A stretch of 13,454 bases of DNA, taken from the NCBI GenBank assembly GCA_947505915.1, contig CANNNH010000027.1, forward strand, positions 1-13,454. Reading direction: 5' to 3'. This document shows, piece by piece, positions 1 to 7,006 of this stretch. Made by a program: the position numbers and the translations under genes. Each line of letters begins with the position of its first letter. Position 1 is the first letter of the stretch. This DNA comes from Comamonadaceae bacterium. Lineage in GTDB: Bacteria; Pseudomonadota; Gammaproteobacteria; Burkholderiales; Burkholderiaceae. The notes beneath the pieces were generated by a model. It made no database searches. It was given only the letters and a program-made list of their open reading frames with translations, and was not told the DNA's origin.

Positions 1-228
1 CACCAGATCGACATGTTGACCATCGGTCAGTACCTGGCGCCCTCCAGTTCGCACCTGCCGGTGCGCCGCTATGTGCACCCGGACACTTTCAAAATGTTCG
101 AGACCCGTGCTTACGAAATGGGTTTCTCGCATGCCGCTGTGGGCGCGATGGTGCGGTCAAGCTACCACGCTGATCAGCAGGCGCATGCCGCTGCAGAAGC
201 GGCAGCGGCCTCGAACGCCGTGAAGTGA
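1..228 (+). CDS. lipA: Lipoyl synthase LipA, C-terminal part (5' end outside window)
   Basis: The frame is open from base 1 and ends in TGA at 226-228, giving the last 75 residues of lipoyl synthase. LipA is a cytosolic radical-SAM enzyme that inserts two sulfurs into protein-bound octanoyl groups to make the lipoyl cofactor of 2-oxoacid dehydrogenases and the glycine cleavage system. The visible part carries the typical C-terminal signature: [18 protein letters not shown], then [17 protein letters not shown]. In this family the serine of the RSSYHA motif is known to ligate the auxiliary iron-sulfur cluster that is sacrificed as sulfur donor. The CxxxCxxC radical-SAM motif lies upstream of the window. 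The last 18 or so residues form an Ala-rich tail beyond the conserved end. Its stop codon overlaps the GTG start of the next gene, so the two are probably translated from one message. Confidence 0.95.
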   Translation, partial: HQIDMLTIGQYLAPSSSHLPVRRYVHPDTFKMFETRAYEMGFSHAAVGAMVRSSYHADQQAHAAAEAAAASNAVK

Positions 229-1085
229 AAGCGCAGCTCTTCGCCCTGGGGGCCATTGCGCTATGGGTGTCAGTGGCTTCGCTGGGCGTGCTGCTCAAGC
301 ACCTGCCACCTTTTTTGCTGACCGGCTTGTCACTGCTGATCGGCGGTCTGCTGGCCTTGCCGCAGGTGCTGCGTGACCCGCGCCAATGGCGCGTACCGCT
401 TTCGACCTTGGGGCTGGGCATCTACGGCTTGTTTGGTTACCACTTCATGCTGTTCATGGCGCTGCGCCTGGCGCCGGCGGTGGAAGCCAACCTGATCAAC
501 TACCTGTGGCCGCTGCTGATGGTGGTGCTGGCGCCAGTACTGCTTAAAAACATGTCACTGCGCCCGATTCACCTGGGTGCAGCCCTGCTCGGCTTTGGCG
601 GTGCGGCTTTGGCCATTCTGGGCGCAGCCAACCATGTGGACGCGCTGCCAAGCCCCGGTAGTGCAGACCGCGCAGCCGGTTATCTGGCAGCTCTGGCAGC
701 GGCTTTCATGTGGGCTAGTTATTCACTGTTGACGCAACGGGTGGCGGCGTTCCCGACTGCTGCAATCGGCCTGTTCGCTTTGGTGTCTGGCGCGCTGTCC
801 TTGCTGTGTCACTGGGCGCTGGAGGCGCCGATGAGCCTGAGCTTGCGTGACGGCTTGCTGCTGGCCCTGATGGGGCTGGGCCCGCTGGGCGGCGCTTTTT
901 ATCTGTGGGACAAAGCGCTCAAGCTGGGCGACGCGCGGCAAATCGGTATCTTGAGTTATCTCACGCCGCTGGGCTCGACAGCCTTGCTGATCGTGGTGAC
1001 CGGGCGGCAGTGGAGCTGGAGCATTGCGCTGGCGGCGCTGATGATCATGCTTGCCGCTTTGCTGGGCACACGACGGGCCCGATAG
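225..1085 (+). CDS. EamA/DMT-family exporter, YddG-like (possible aromatic amino acid exporter)
   Basis: A 286-residue, very hydrophobic protein with about ten predicted membrane segments in two EamA halves (roughly residues 5-130 and 150-280). It belongs to the drug/metabolite transporter superfamily of the inner membrane. The motif [19 protein letters not shown] (residues about 85-103) and the length resemble the YddG subgroup, whose E. coli member exports aromatic amino acids. The substrate here is an inference. The GTG start at 225 overlaps the lipA stop as GTGA, and no ATG lies nearby upstream in frame, which supports this start and suggests translational coupling. No clear Shine-Dalgarno sequence precedes it. 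The gene ends in TAG only 4 bp before the end of the oppositely oriented ptsI. It could instead be a generic EamA permease with another metabolite substrate. Confidence 0.85.
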   Translation: MKAQLFALGAIALWVSVASLGVLLKHLPPFLLTGLSLLIGGLLALPQVLRDPRQWRVPLSTLGLGIYGLFGYHFMLFMALRLAPAVEANLINYLWPLLMVVLAPVLLKNMSLRPIHLGAALLGFGGAALAILGAANHVDALPSPGSADRAAGYLAALAAAFMWASYSLLTQRVAAFPTAAIGLFALVSGALSLLCHWALEAPMSLSLRDGLLLALMGLGPLGGAFYLWDKALKLGDARQIGILSYLTPLGSTALLIVVTGRQWSWSIALAALMIMLAALLGTRRAR

Positions 1086-1089
1086 CCGA

Positions 1090-2841
1090 TTACAGCAAAG
1101 AAGCCGGGTCTTCACTGGCCAGCACCCCTTGCGCCCAGGGCTGGAGCTTGCCGGCATCGGCCCGCAAGATCTGCTGCTTGACCGACAGAATCTGCGAAGG
1201 GTGCATGGAGAAACTGCGCAAACCCAGCCCCAGCAAGAGCCGCGTCATGTTGGCGTCGCCCGCCATTTCGCCGCACACGCTGATGCCCTTGCCTTGCGCA
1301 TTGCACTCGGCAATGGTGTCGGCCACCAACCTGAGCACGGCCGGATGGCAAGGGTCGTAAAGATGCGCTACGGCCTCATCGGCGCGGTCAATCGCCAGTG
1401 TGTACTGAATGAGGTCATTGGTACCGATGGACAAAAAGTCAAAGTATTTGAGGAACAGCTTGAGCGTCAAGGCGGCAGCCGGTATCTCGATCATGGCGCC
1501 GAGCTTGACCGGCCCATAGGCCTGGCCTTTGTTGTCCAGGGTGGCGCGCGCGTGATCAATCAAAGACATGGTTTGCCGGATTTCAGAGGCATGTGCCAAC
1601 ATGGGCACCAGCAAGTTGACCTGCCCATGCGCAGCAGCACGCAAGATGGCACGCAACTGCGTCAAAAACATGGGTGGGTCGGCCAGACTCCAGCGGATCG
1701 CACGCAGGCCCAGCGCCGGATTCAGGTGTGCCTCTTGCGCCTTGGTGTGGCGCTCCAAGGGCTTGTCAGCCCCAATGTCTACCGTGCGGATGGTCACAGG
1801 CAGACCCTGCATGCCCTCGATGGCCTGACGGTAGGCCAGGTATTGCTCTTCCTCGTCAGGCAAGTTACCGATGCGGCCCATGAACAGAAACTCGCTGCGG
1901 AACAAACCCACACCGACGGCGCCGGCCTGGATTGCGCCGCTTGTGTCTTCGGGCATTTCAATGTTGGCCAGCAGTTCGACTTTTTGACCGTCGAGCGTGA
2001 CAGCCGGCGTGTGGCGCAAACGGTTCAGACGCTCGCGCTCGAGTGCACCTTGTCGCTGCTTGAAGCCATACTCGGCCAGGATGATGGGCGAGGGATCGAC
2101 GATCAGCACGCCGGCATCGCCGTCAATGATGACCCAGTCGTCCTGCTTGATCAGCTGGCTGGCGCTGCGCGCGCCAACCACCGCCGGAATGTCCATGCTG
2201 CGCGCAACGATGGCTGTGTGCGAAGTGCGGCCACCCACATCGGTGGCAAAGCCGGCGAACAAACTTTGCTTGAACTGCAACATGTCGGCCGGTGACAAAT
2301 CGTGTGCGACCAGCACCAGTGGAACGTCCAGTTTGTCGTCATGCAACAACTCTTTCTGCTGTTTGCGCGCCCCTTGATTTTTAAGCTGCACCGGCGAAGC
2401 CACGCCCTTCATGGCGCGCAGCACCCGCTCGACCACTTGCTCGAGGTCGGCCTTGCGCTCACGCAGGTACTCATCTTCCATCTCATCGAACTGACGGGCG
2501 ATCATCTCGTACTGCGTTGTCAGGGCCCACTCGGCGTTGTAATGCCGCTCCGAAATCCAACCTTTGACGCCAGTGATGAGTTGCTCGTCCTGCAAAAGCA
2601 TGAGGTGAACATCCAGCAGGGCGGCGAGTTCATGCGGCGCGTCAGCCGGCAAGTCGCGTTGCAGGCGCGAAATCTCTTCAACCACGGTATTGCGCGCATC
2701 ACGAACCCGCTGAATCTCTGACTGGACGCCAGTGGCCTCGACAAAGTAATGCGCCACATCGGCACGGCTCGACGCCACCAGCACCGCCCGTCCAATGGCA
2801 ATACCGCGCGAAACCGCCTGGCCATGAATCGAAAAAGTCAT
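1090..2841 (-). CDS. ptsI: PTS enzyme I, phosphoenolpyruvate-protein phosphotransferase
   Basis: A 583-residue cytosolic enzyme that autophosphorylates with phosphoenolpyruvate and passes the phosphate to HPr. The N-terminal HPr-binding and swivelling phospho-His domains occupy about residues 1-230. The active histidine is H208 in GGRTSHTAIVARS. The C-terminal PEP-binding TIM barrel (about 260-560) carries the GLFRSEFLFMGR and NDLIQYTLAIDR motifs and the catalytic cysteine C523 in SVCGEMAGD. All key residues are present and the length is normal for the family. The ATG at 2839-2841 is preceded by a GGGGTG Shine-Dalgarno-like stretch about 5 nt away, and the protein starts in the usual place. 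It is the last gene of the ptsM-ptsH-ptsI series, 210 bp after ptsH, with tandem repeats in that gap. No EIIB or EIIC gene is near, so a regulatory PTS is likely. Confidence 0.97.
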   Translation of the reverse strand: MTFSIHGQAVSRGIAIGRAVLVASSRADVAHYFVEATGVQSEIQRVRDARNTVVEEISRLQRDLPADAPHELAALLDVHLMLLQDEQLITGVKGWISERHYNAEWALTTQYEMIARQFDEMEDEYLRERKADLEQVVERVLRAMKGVASPVQLKNQGARKQQKELLHDDKLDVPLVLVAHDLSPADMLQFKQSLFAGFATDVGGRTSHTAIVARSMDIPAVVGARSASQLIKQDDWVIIDGDAGVLIVDPSPIILAEYGFKQRQGALERERLNRLRHTPAVTLDGQKVELLANIEMPEDTSGAIQAGAVGVGLFRSEFLFMGRIGNLPDEEEQYLAYRQAIEGMQGLPVTIRTVDIGADKPLERHTKAQEAHLNPALGLRAIRWSLADPPMFLTQLRAILRAAAHGQVNLLVPMLAHASEIRQTMSLIDHARATLDNKGQAYGPVKLGAMIEIPAAALTLKLFLKYFDFLSIGTNDLIQYTLAIDRADEAVAHLYDPCHPAVLRLVADTIAECNAQGKGISVCGEMAGDANMTRLLLGLGLRSFSMHPSQILSVKQQILRADAGKLQPWAQGVLASEDPASLL

Positions 2842-2883
2842 GCAACACCCCGTGTGTCTTGGGCCAGCTTAGAAGCGAGCCAC

Positions 2884-2965
2884 CCCGCCGTCGGGCCGCC
2901 CCAAGGCGGGACAACCCCCTCGGGGGGCAACGCAGTACGCGAAGCGACTAGCGTGGGGGCCAACA
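2884..2965. repeat. 84-bp GC-rich intergenic repeat, copy 1
   Basis: First of two tandem copies with a period of 84 bp in the ptsH-ptsI gap. The unit starts CCCGCCG and contains two inverted pairs able to form small hairpins: CCGCC-CCAA-GGCGG at about 2897-2910, and CCCC-CTCG-GGGG at about 2915-2926. It ends GCGTGGGGGCCAACA. Comparison with copy 2 over 82 aligned positions gives six mismatches. The unit resembles a dispersed intergenic element that I recall from Comamonadaceae genomes; that attribution is from memory and is not proven by this window. Confidence 0.85.
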
Positions 2966-2967
2966 GT

Positions 2968-3049
2968 CCCGCCGCCGGGCCGCCCCAAGGCGGGACCGCC
3001 CCCTCGGGGGGCAGCGCAGTACGCGCAGCGACAAGCGTGGGGGCCAACA
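2968..3049. repeat. 84-bp GC-rich intergenic repeat, copy 2
   Basis: Second tandem copy, directly adjoining copy 1 after 2 nt and ending two bases before the ptsH stop codon. It keeps both hairpin-forming segments. Its CCGCCCCCTCGGGGGG segment is more GC-rich than the equivalent in copy 1. The copies differ at six of 82 positions, so this is an older or diverged duplication and not a fresh one. The 84-bp period equals 28 codons, so a reading frame stays open through both copies on the minus strand; I do not regard that frame as a gene. Confidence 0.85.
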
Positions 3050-3051
3050 AC

Positions 3052-3321
3052 TTATTCGCCCTCACCAAACTTGTCCGCCATCATGGCCAGCAACGCGTCC
3101 ATGGCGGCTTGTTCGTCAACGCCGTTCGTCTCCAGCTCCACCGTAGCACCCAGGCCGGCGGCCAGCATCATCACGCCCATGATGCTTTTGGCGTTGACGC
3201 GGCGTTCGCCGCGGCTGATCCAGACCTCACAGGAGAAACTGCCCGCCAGCTTGGTCAGCTTGGCAGAGGCGCGGGCGTGCAGGCCCAATTTATTGCTTAT
3301 GGCCGCGCTGGTCTTGATCAT
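3052..3321 (-). CDS. ptsH: Phosphocarrier protein HPr
   Basis: An 89-residue cytosolic phosphocarrier that accepts phosphate from EI at a histidine and donates it to EIIA proteins. The phospho-histidine is H15 in NKLGLHARASAKL. The serine site S46 in NAKSIMGVMML is also conserved, which fits control by an HPr kinase/phosphorylase, an enzyme known in betaproteobacteria but not encoded in this window. The length is normal. The ATG at 3319-3321 gives the expected MIKTSAAISNKLGLH start, and it lies inside the 3' end of ptsM, overlapping it by 32 nt in another frame. The local Shine-Dalgarno sequence is weak, so coupling to ptsM translation is likely. ptsI follows 210 bp downstream, after the two repeats. 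Confidence 0.97.
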   Translation of the reverse strand: MIKTSAAISNKLGLHARASAKLTKLAGSFSCEVWISRGERRVNAKSIMGVMMLAAGLGATVELETNGVDEQAAMDALLAMMADKFGEGE

Positions 3322-3733
3322 GGTTTCGGCGGTTCTGGTTTTGCGGGGCAGTGATGGCCACCTGCATCACGCCCTGAGTGGCGCCCATCAAGGCGCGCGC
3401 GACCAGGGCATCGAGGGACTCATTGCGGTAAGAAAGTGTGCGCAGCAGCATGGGCACGTTGACGCCGGTGATCAGCTTGGAGTGCACGCCATCGACCAGT
3501 TTTTGCGCTACGTTGCAGGGTGTCGCGCCAAAGACATCGGCCAGCACCAAAGCGTGGGAAGTGCCAAGTTGCGCCAGCATGATGCGCGCCTGCGCCAGGG
3601 TTTCCTCGGGCGGGGTGTTGGGCTGAACATCCAAAGCGGCCACGGCCTCAGGGTGATCTGTGAAAACATGCGCCACACATTGGCGCAGTGCAGAAGCCAG
3701 AGGCGCGTGGGCGATGATGAGAATACCGTTCAT
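3290..3733 (-). CDS. ptsM: PTS EIIA component, mannose family (PtsM type)
   Basis: A 147-residue cytosolic protein of the EIIA-Man fold. It begins MNGILIIAHAPLASALRQC, where H9 matches the phosphorylated histidine of the family. The LADVFGATPCNVAQKL segment (about residues 64-79) and GVNVPMLLRTLSYR (about 89-102) are typical of this domain. It should receive phosphate from HPr. No EIIB, EIIC or EIID domain is fused or adjacent, so it probably signals and does not transport sugar. The last dozen residues (Asn/Gln/Arg-rich, ending RGHKQ) are poorly conserved in style and are the part that overlaps ptsH by 32 nt. Its ATG overlaps the MFS stop as ATGA. The symbol follows Ralstonia usage for the stand-alone EIIA-Man gene. 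Confidence 0.93.
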   Translation of the reverse strand: MNGILIIAHAPLASALRQCVAHVFTDHPEAVAALDVQPNTPPEETLAQARIMLAQLGTSHALVLADVFGATPCNVAQKLVDGVHSKLITGVNVPMLLRTLSYRNESLDALVARALMGATQGVMQVAITAPQNQNRRNHDQDQRGHKQ

Positions 3734-5004
3734 TGCGGTGAATTATCAGCCTTCACCCAGCGGAAGTAGGCGTATGAGGCGGCGCAGCAACACATAAAGA
3801 CGCCCATGGCCGCTTGAAAACAGGCCACCTCACCCAGACCAGCGGCCTTAAAGGCGTCTACCAACAGGCCTATACCCCACTGCACGACAAAAATGCCGGC
3901 AAAAATCAAAAGGTTGTAAGCGGACAGCGCGCGACCGGCCAGCGCGGGTGCAAAGGCCATGCCCACCGCAGGCTGCGCAAGGCCCATGACACTCGAGCAC
4001 ATGCAAAACAAGGCCCAACCCAACCAACCGGTTTGGCTGCCGCCGGCGATATTGACAGCCAGCACCATCATGCTCAAGGGTACGCCCCAGCTGATCAAGC
4101 GGTCGGGGCTCCAGCCTTTGCGCGCCAATACCGGGTTCAGCATGCCCCAAGCCCAGAATGTCACGAGCATGACAGCGTTGATATAAAAAAGGCCGGTGGC
4201 TGATTCGAGTGGCGTGTAGCCGGCCACGCGCACCATCCACGGTCCGGCCCACAAGGTCTGGATCGCCACAAAGCCGCCGTAATTGAAGAACGCCAAGAGC
4301 GACATTTTCTGAAAATACCGGCTGCGCCAGATCTCAGCGTAGCTTGACGCTGCGGGGTCCGCGGGGGCAGGCCCCTCAGAAAGCGTGGGTGCCGTGTTTT
4401 TCCAGGCCGGCACCAACCACCAGATCAGCAGCATCGACAGTCCGGTCAACGCAGCCAGAATCCAGAACAGAGGACGCCAGCCGGTCAAGGGCATGAGCCA
4501 CTGTACCGGCAGCGTCGAGGCGAGCATGCCGAGTGAGCCGGTCATGAGCATCCAGGAGTTGGCGCGCAACTGCGCACCGCTGCCCAGCCAGCGCCGGAAG
4601 CCGGTGAGCGGGGCCATCAGGCAAGCACTGACGCCCATGCCAATCAGCACCCTGGAGGCGAGCAGCCAGGCAAAGGTCGTAGCCAGCGAAAAGGCCAGGC
4701 AACCTAAAACCGCCAGCGTTAAAAAATACAGGATCACACGCTTGGGGCCATGGCGGTCTAACACGCTGCCCAGCGGCAACTGCATGGCCGCAAAACCCAA
4801 AAAGTAGCCGCCCGCCAGCAAGCCCAGATCGCGGGCCTGCAAACTGAACTCCTGCGTCAGCACAGGCGACAAGGTGGCGGTGATGGCGCGCACCAGCGCC
4901 GAACAAAAGTAAGCGGCGGCAAAGGCCAGGAACACCCAGACAGCGGTCCTGGTGTCAAGCCCTTCGTTCGGGGTGGTCAGCGTTTGGGCGTTAGCGAGCG
5001 TCAT
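3730..5004 (-). CDS. Major facilitator superfamily (MFS) transporter
   Basis: A 424-residue inner-membrane transporter with about twelve hydrophobic segments in two six-helix halves. A hydrophilic Pro/Ala-rich central loop lies at about residues 198-222. The MFS signature loop between helices 2 and 3 is clear: GSVLDRHGPKR at residues 79-89, with the conserved Asp. The segment RVLIGMGVSACLMAPLTGF resembles the helix 4/5 region of metabolite and drug permeases. The substrate cannot be told from the sequence. The ATG at 5002-5004 lacks a good Shine-Dalgarno sequence, but the hydrophobic domain starts about 20 residues in, as expected. It overlaps ptsM by ATGA, which puts the transporter in the same transcript as the PTS genes. 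The upstream lipoprotein gene ends 78 bp before it. Confidence 0.9.
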   Translation of the reverse strand: MTLANAQTLTTPNEGLDTRTAVWVFLAFAAAYFCSALVRAITATLSPVLTQEFSLQARDLGLLAGGYFLGFAAMQLPLGSVLDRHGPKRVILYFLTLAVLGCLAFSLATTFAWLLASRVLIGMGVSACLMAPLTGFRRWLGSGAQLRANSWMLMTGSLGMLASTLPVQWLMPLTGWRPLFWILAALTGLSMLLIWWLVPAWKNTAPTLSEGPAPADPAASSYAEIWRSRYFQKMSLLAFFNYGGFVAIQTLWAGPWMVRVAGYTPLESATGLFYINAVMLVTFWAWGMLNPVLARKGWSPDRLISWGVPLSMMVLAVNIAGGSQTGWLGWALFCMCSSVMGLAQPAVGMAFAPALAGRALSAYNLLIFAGIFVVQWGIGLLVDAFKAAGLGEVACFQAAMGVFMCCCAASYAYFRWVKADNSPQ

Positions 5005-5082
5005 GTAGTTGTGGCGTTATCGGCGCCGGCCAGTTTTAGGGGGTGAAAGTTCCAGCGGCAGATCATGCGCCTTAGGCCAGCA

Positions 5083-5631
5083 TCATTCGATTCGCAAGCT
5101 GGTGAAAAAGGTATCCGCTGCATCCGGGTTGATTTTGGGTGCGTACATCACGACCTGAACCACCCGGGCGCCTTTGGCAAAGTAAGCCGCTCGACTGTGA
5201 ACAGCGCTGCCATCATTTTGCTGACCTTCAGCCTGCAGCCATACCGGCGCCGGGCTCGCATCGGCGCCCGCCACCTTGAACAAAGCGGGCGGCGCACTCA
5301 AAGGCGCCGCTTTCATGTTTTTCAAGGTGATGGCCTGCCACTGGCTCAGCACGCCGGACACCTGGGCAGTATCCGTCAGCTCGGCCACAGCCACCGCAAA
5401 AGTGGCGCCCCCGGCTTCGCAACCGAGCATGGTCAAGGTGGTGGGTTCAGGTCCTAAGGGCACTTGCTTTTGCGCCTTGTCAGGCTTGCAGGGCAGCAGC
5501 AAGCTCACGCCAGCATCCAAACGCACCTCCCGCCAGTTCAGGGCGGGGCTGCATGCTGTGACGGTCAACAAGCCGGCAAGCAAGACCAACAGGCCCGGCG
5601 CAAGCGCACGAAAAGCAAGAAAAAATGGCAT
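5083..5631 (-). CDS. Small predicted lipoprotein of unknown function
   Basis: A 182-residue protein starting MPFFLAFRAL, followed by a hydrophobic stretch and a lipobox LLTVTAC with the lipidated cysteine at residue 27. It should therefore be exported and anchored to a membrane facing the periplasm. The mature part has no domain I recognise. It has a second Cys pair in a short span (LPCKPDKAQ around residue 42 and MLGCEAGG around residue 60) that could form a disulfide. It ends FFTSLRIE, a pattern seen in small periplasmic beta-rich proteins. The frame stays open some 90 codons upstream, but the signal peptide and lipobox place the start at the ATG 5629-5631. It reads toward the MFS gene with a 78-bp gap and diverges from the CoA-transferase gene. 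The Shine-Dalgarno sequence is weak. Confidence 0.75.
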   Translation of the reverse strand: MPFFLAFRALAPGLLVLLAGLLTVTACSPALNWREVRLDAGVSLLLPCKPDKAQKQVPLGPEPTTLTMLGCEAGGATFAVAVAELTDTAQVSGVLSQWQAITLKNMKAAPLSAPPALFKVAGADASPAPVWLQAEGQQNDGSAVHSRAAYFAKGARVVQVVMYAPKINPDAADTFFTSLRIE

Positions 5632-5761
5632 GGATGGACTTGTTACAAAAAAATGGTCGATCCGTGTCGACTCGGATCCGGGGCTGCATTTAGCCCTGAA
5701 CTTTACAGGCAATGCATTTTTGAGCCCCTTCCCGGCCCAGCCTGAACCCTCAGAGGGCAAA

Positions 5762-7006
5762 ATGAGGACCATGAACTCATTAGAAGGCATCCGCATCCTC
5801 GACCTCTCCCGCGTGCTCGCTGGTCCCTGGTGCACCCAGACCCTGGCAGACCTGGGGGCCGATGTCATCAAGATCGAGCGCCCCGGCGCCGGTGATGACA
5901 CGCGCAGCTGGGGTCCGCCCTTTTTGCATGACAGCAGCGGCGCAGAAACGCGCGAAGCCGCCTATTACTTGGGCACCAACCGCAACAAACGCTCGGTCAC
6001 CTGTGACATTGCGCAGCCGGCCGGGCAGGCCTTGATTCGCGAACTGGCGCTGCACTGCGATGTGTTTGTCGAAAACTTCAAAGTCGGCGACATGGCGCGC
6101 TACGGCCTGGACTACGCCAGCCTCAAGGCCATCAACCCGCGCATCGTCTACTGCTCGGTCACCGGTTTCGGTCAGACCGGGCCGTATGCCGAGCGCGCTG
6201 GTTACGACTACGCCATTCAGGGCATGGGCGGGCTGATGAGTGTGACCGGAGAGCGTGACGACCTGGGCGGTGGCCCGCAAAAAGTCGGCGTGGCCGTGGC
6301 CGACCTGATGACCGGCATGTACGCCACGGTCGGCATTCTGGCGGCGCTGCGTCATGCCGAGAAAACCGGCGAAGGCCAGCAAGTGGACATGGCGCTGCTT
6401 GACACCCAGGTGGCCATGCTGGCGAATCTGGGCGCCAACTACCTGGTCAGCGGCAAGGTGCCTGGCCGTGTCGGCAATGCGCACCAGAACATCGTGCCCT
6501 ACCAGGTGTTTGAAGTGGCGCCCAACGCAGCAGGCGACAAAGACCATCTCATTTTGGCGGTGGGCAACGACTCGCAGTACGCCAAGTTTTGCGCTGTGGC
6601 GGGCGTTCCGGAACTCGCCAGCAATCCCTTGTTCGCCAAGAACAGCAACCGGGTGCTGAATCGCGTGCAACTGGTGCCGCAGCTCGAGGCGGTGATGAAG
6701 TCGCGTGGCAAGGCAGACTGGCTGGCCGCACTGGAAGCAGCCAAAGTGCCTTGCGGCGCCATCAACAACCTGGGCGAAGTGTTTGCCGACCCGCAGGTCG
6801 AATCGCGCGCCATGGTTACATCCTGGCCGCATCCGCTCAAGGACCAGCTGCGCCTGGTGGCCAGCCCGCTCAAGCTCAGCGCCACGCCGGTGCGAAGTGA
6901 TCTGCCCCCACCCCTGCTGGGCCAGCACACAGAAGAGGTTCTTAGCCAAGTGTTGTATTACTCCGCAGAACAATTGGCTGACTTGAAAAGCAAGCAGGTG
7001 ATCTGA
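5762..7006 (+). CDS. CaiB/BaiF (class III) CoA-transferase
   Basis: A 414-residue cytosolic enzyme of the formyl-CoA transferase family, which moves CoA between a donor thioester and a free carboxylate through an aspartyl-CoA intermediate. The N-terminal signature LEGIRILDLSRVLAGPW and LADLGADVIKIERPGAGDDTR are diagnostic. The probable catalytic Asp is D214 in VDMALLDTQVAM. SVTGFGQTGPYAERAGYDY is also typical. The length is normal. Its N-terminus resembles succinyl-CoA:glutarate CoA-transferase-like members, but the substrate cannot be fixed. Two ATGs are possible: 5762, with AGAGGG 4 nt upstream, and 5771, with GAGG 3 nt upstream, giving MNSLEGIR; I chose 5762 for its longer Shine-Dalgarno match. 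It is the first gene of a three-gene run, and its TGA overlaps the next ATG by one base. Confidence 0.92.
   Translation: MRTMNSLEGIRILDLSRVLAGPWCTQTLADLGADVIKIERPGAGDDTRSWGPPFLHDSSGAETREAAYYLGTNRNKRSVTCDIAQPAGQALIRELALHCDVFVENFKVGDMARYGLDYASLKAINPRIVYCSVTGFGQTGPYAERAGYDYAIQGMGGLMSVTGERDDLGGGPQKVGVAVADLMTGMYATVGILAALRHAEKTGEGQQVDMALLDTQVAMLANLGANYLVSGKVPGRVGNAHQNIVPYQVFEVAPNAAGDKDHLILAVGNDSQYAKFCAVAGVPELASNPLFAKNSNRVLNRVQLVPQLEAVMKSRGKADWLAALEAAKVPCGAINNLGEVFADPQVESRAMVTSWPHPLKDQLRLVASPLKLSATPVRSDLPPPLLGQHTEEVLSQVLYYSAEQLADLKSKQVI

Noticed and set aside
1051..2295. A long plus-strand frame (414 codons) opposite ptsI
   Set aside because: It is a shadow of the high-GC ptsI coding sequence. ptsI has all family motifs and catalytic residues, and the antisense product shows none.
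2884..3051. A CRISPR array
   Set aside because: There are only two directly abutting 82-84-bp units, with no spacers and no cas genes.
2838..3068. A 76-codon minus-strand reading frame spanning the ptsH-ptsI gap
   Set aside because: It exists because the 84-bp repeat is a multiple of three. It overlaps the ends of both ptsH and ptsI and translates to a repeated Pro/Gly/Ala pattern with no domain.
5632..5901. N-terminal extension of the lipoprotein by 90 codons
   Set aside because: The signal peptide and lipobox would be internal, and the extension runs antisense into the CoA-transferase start.
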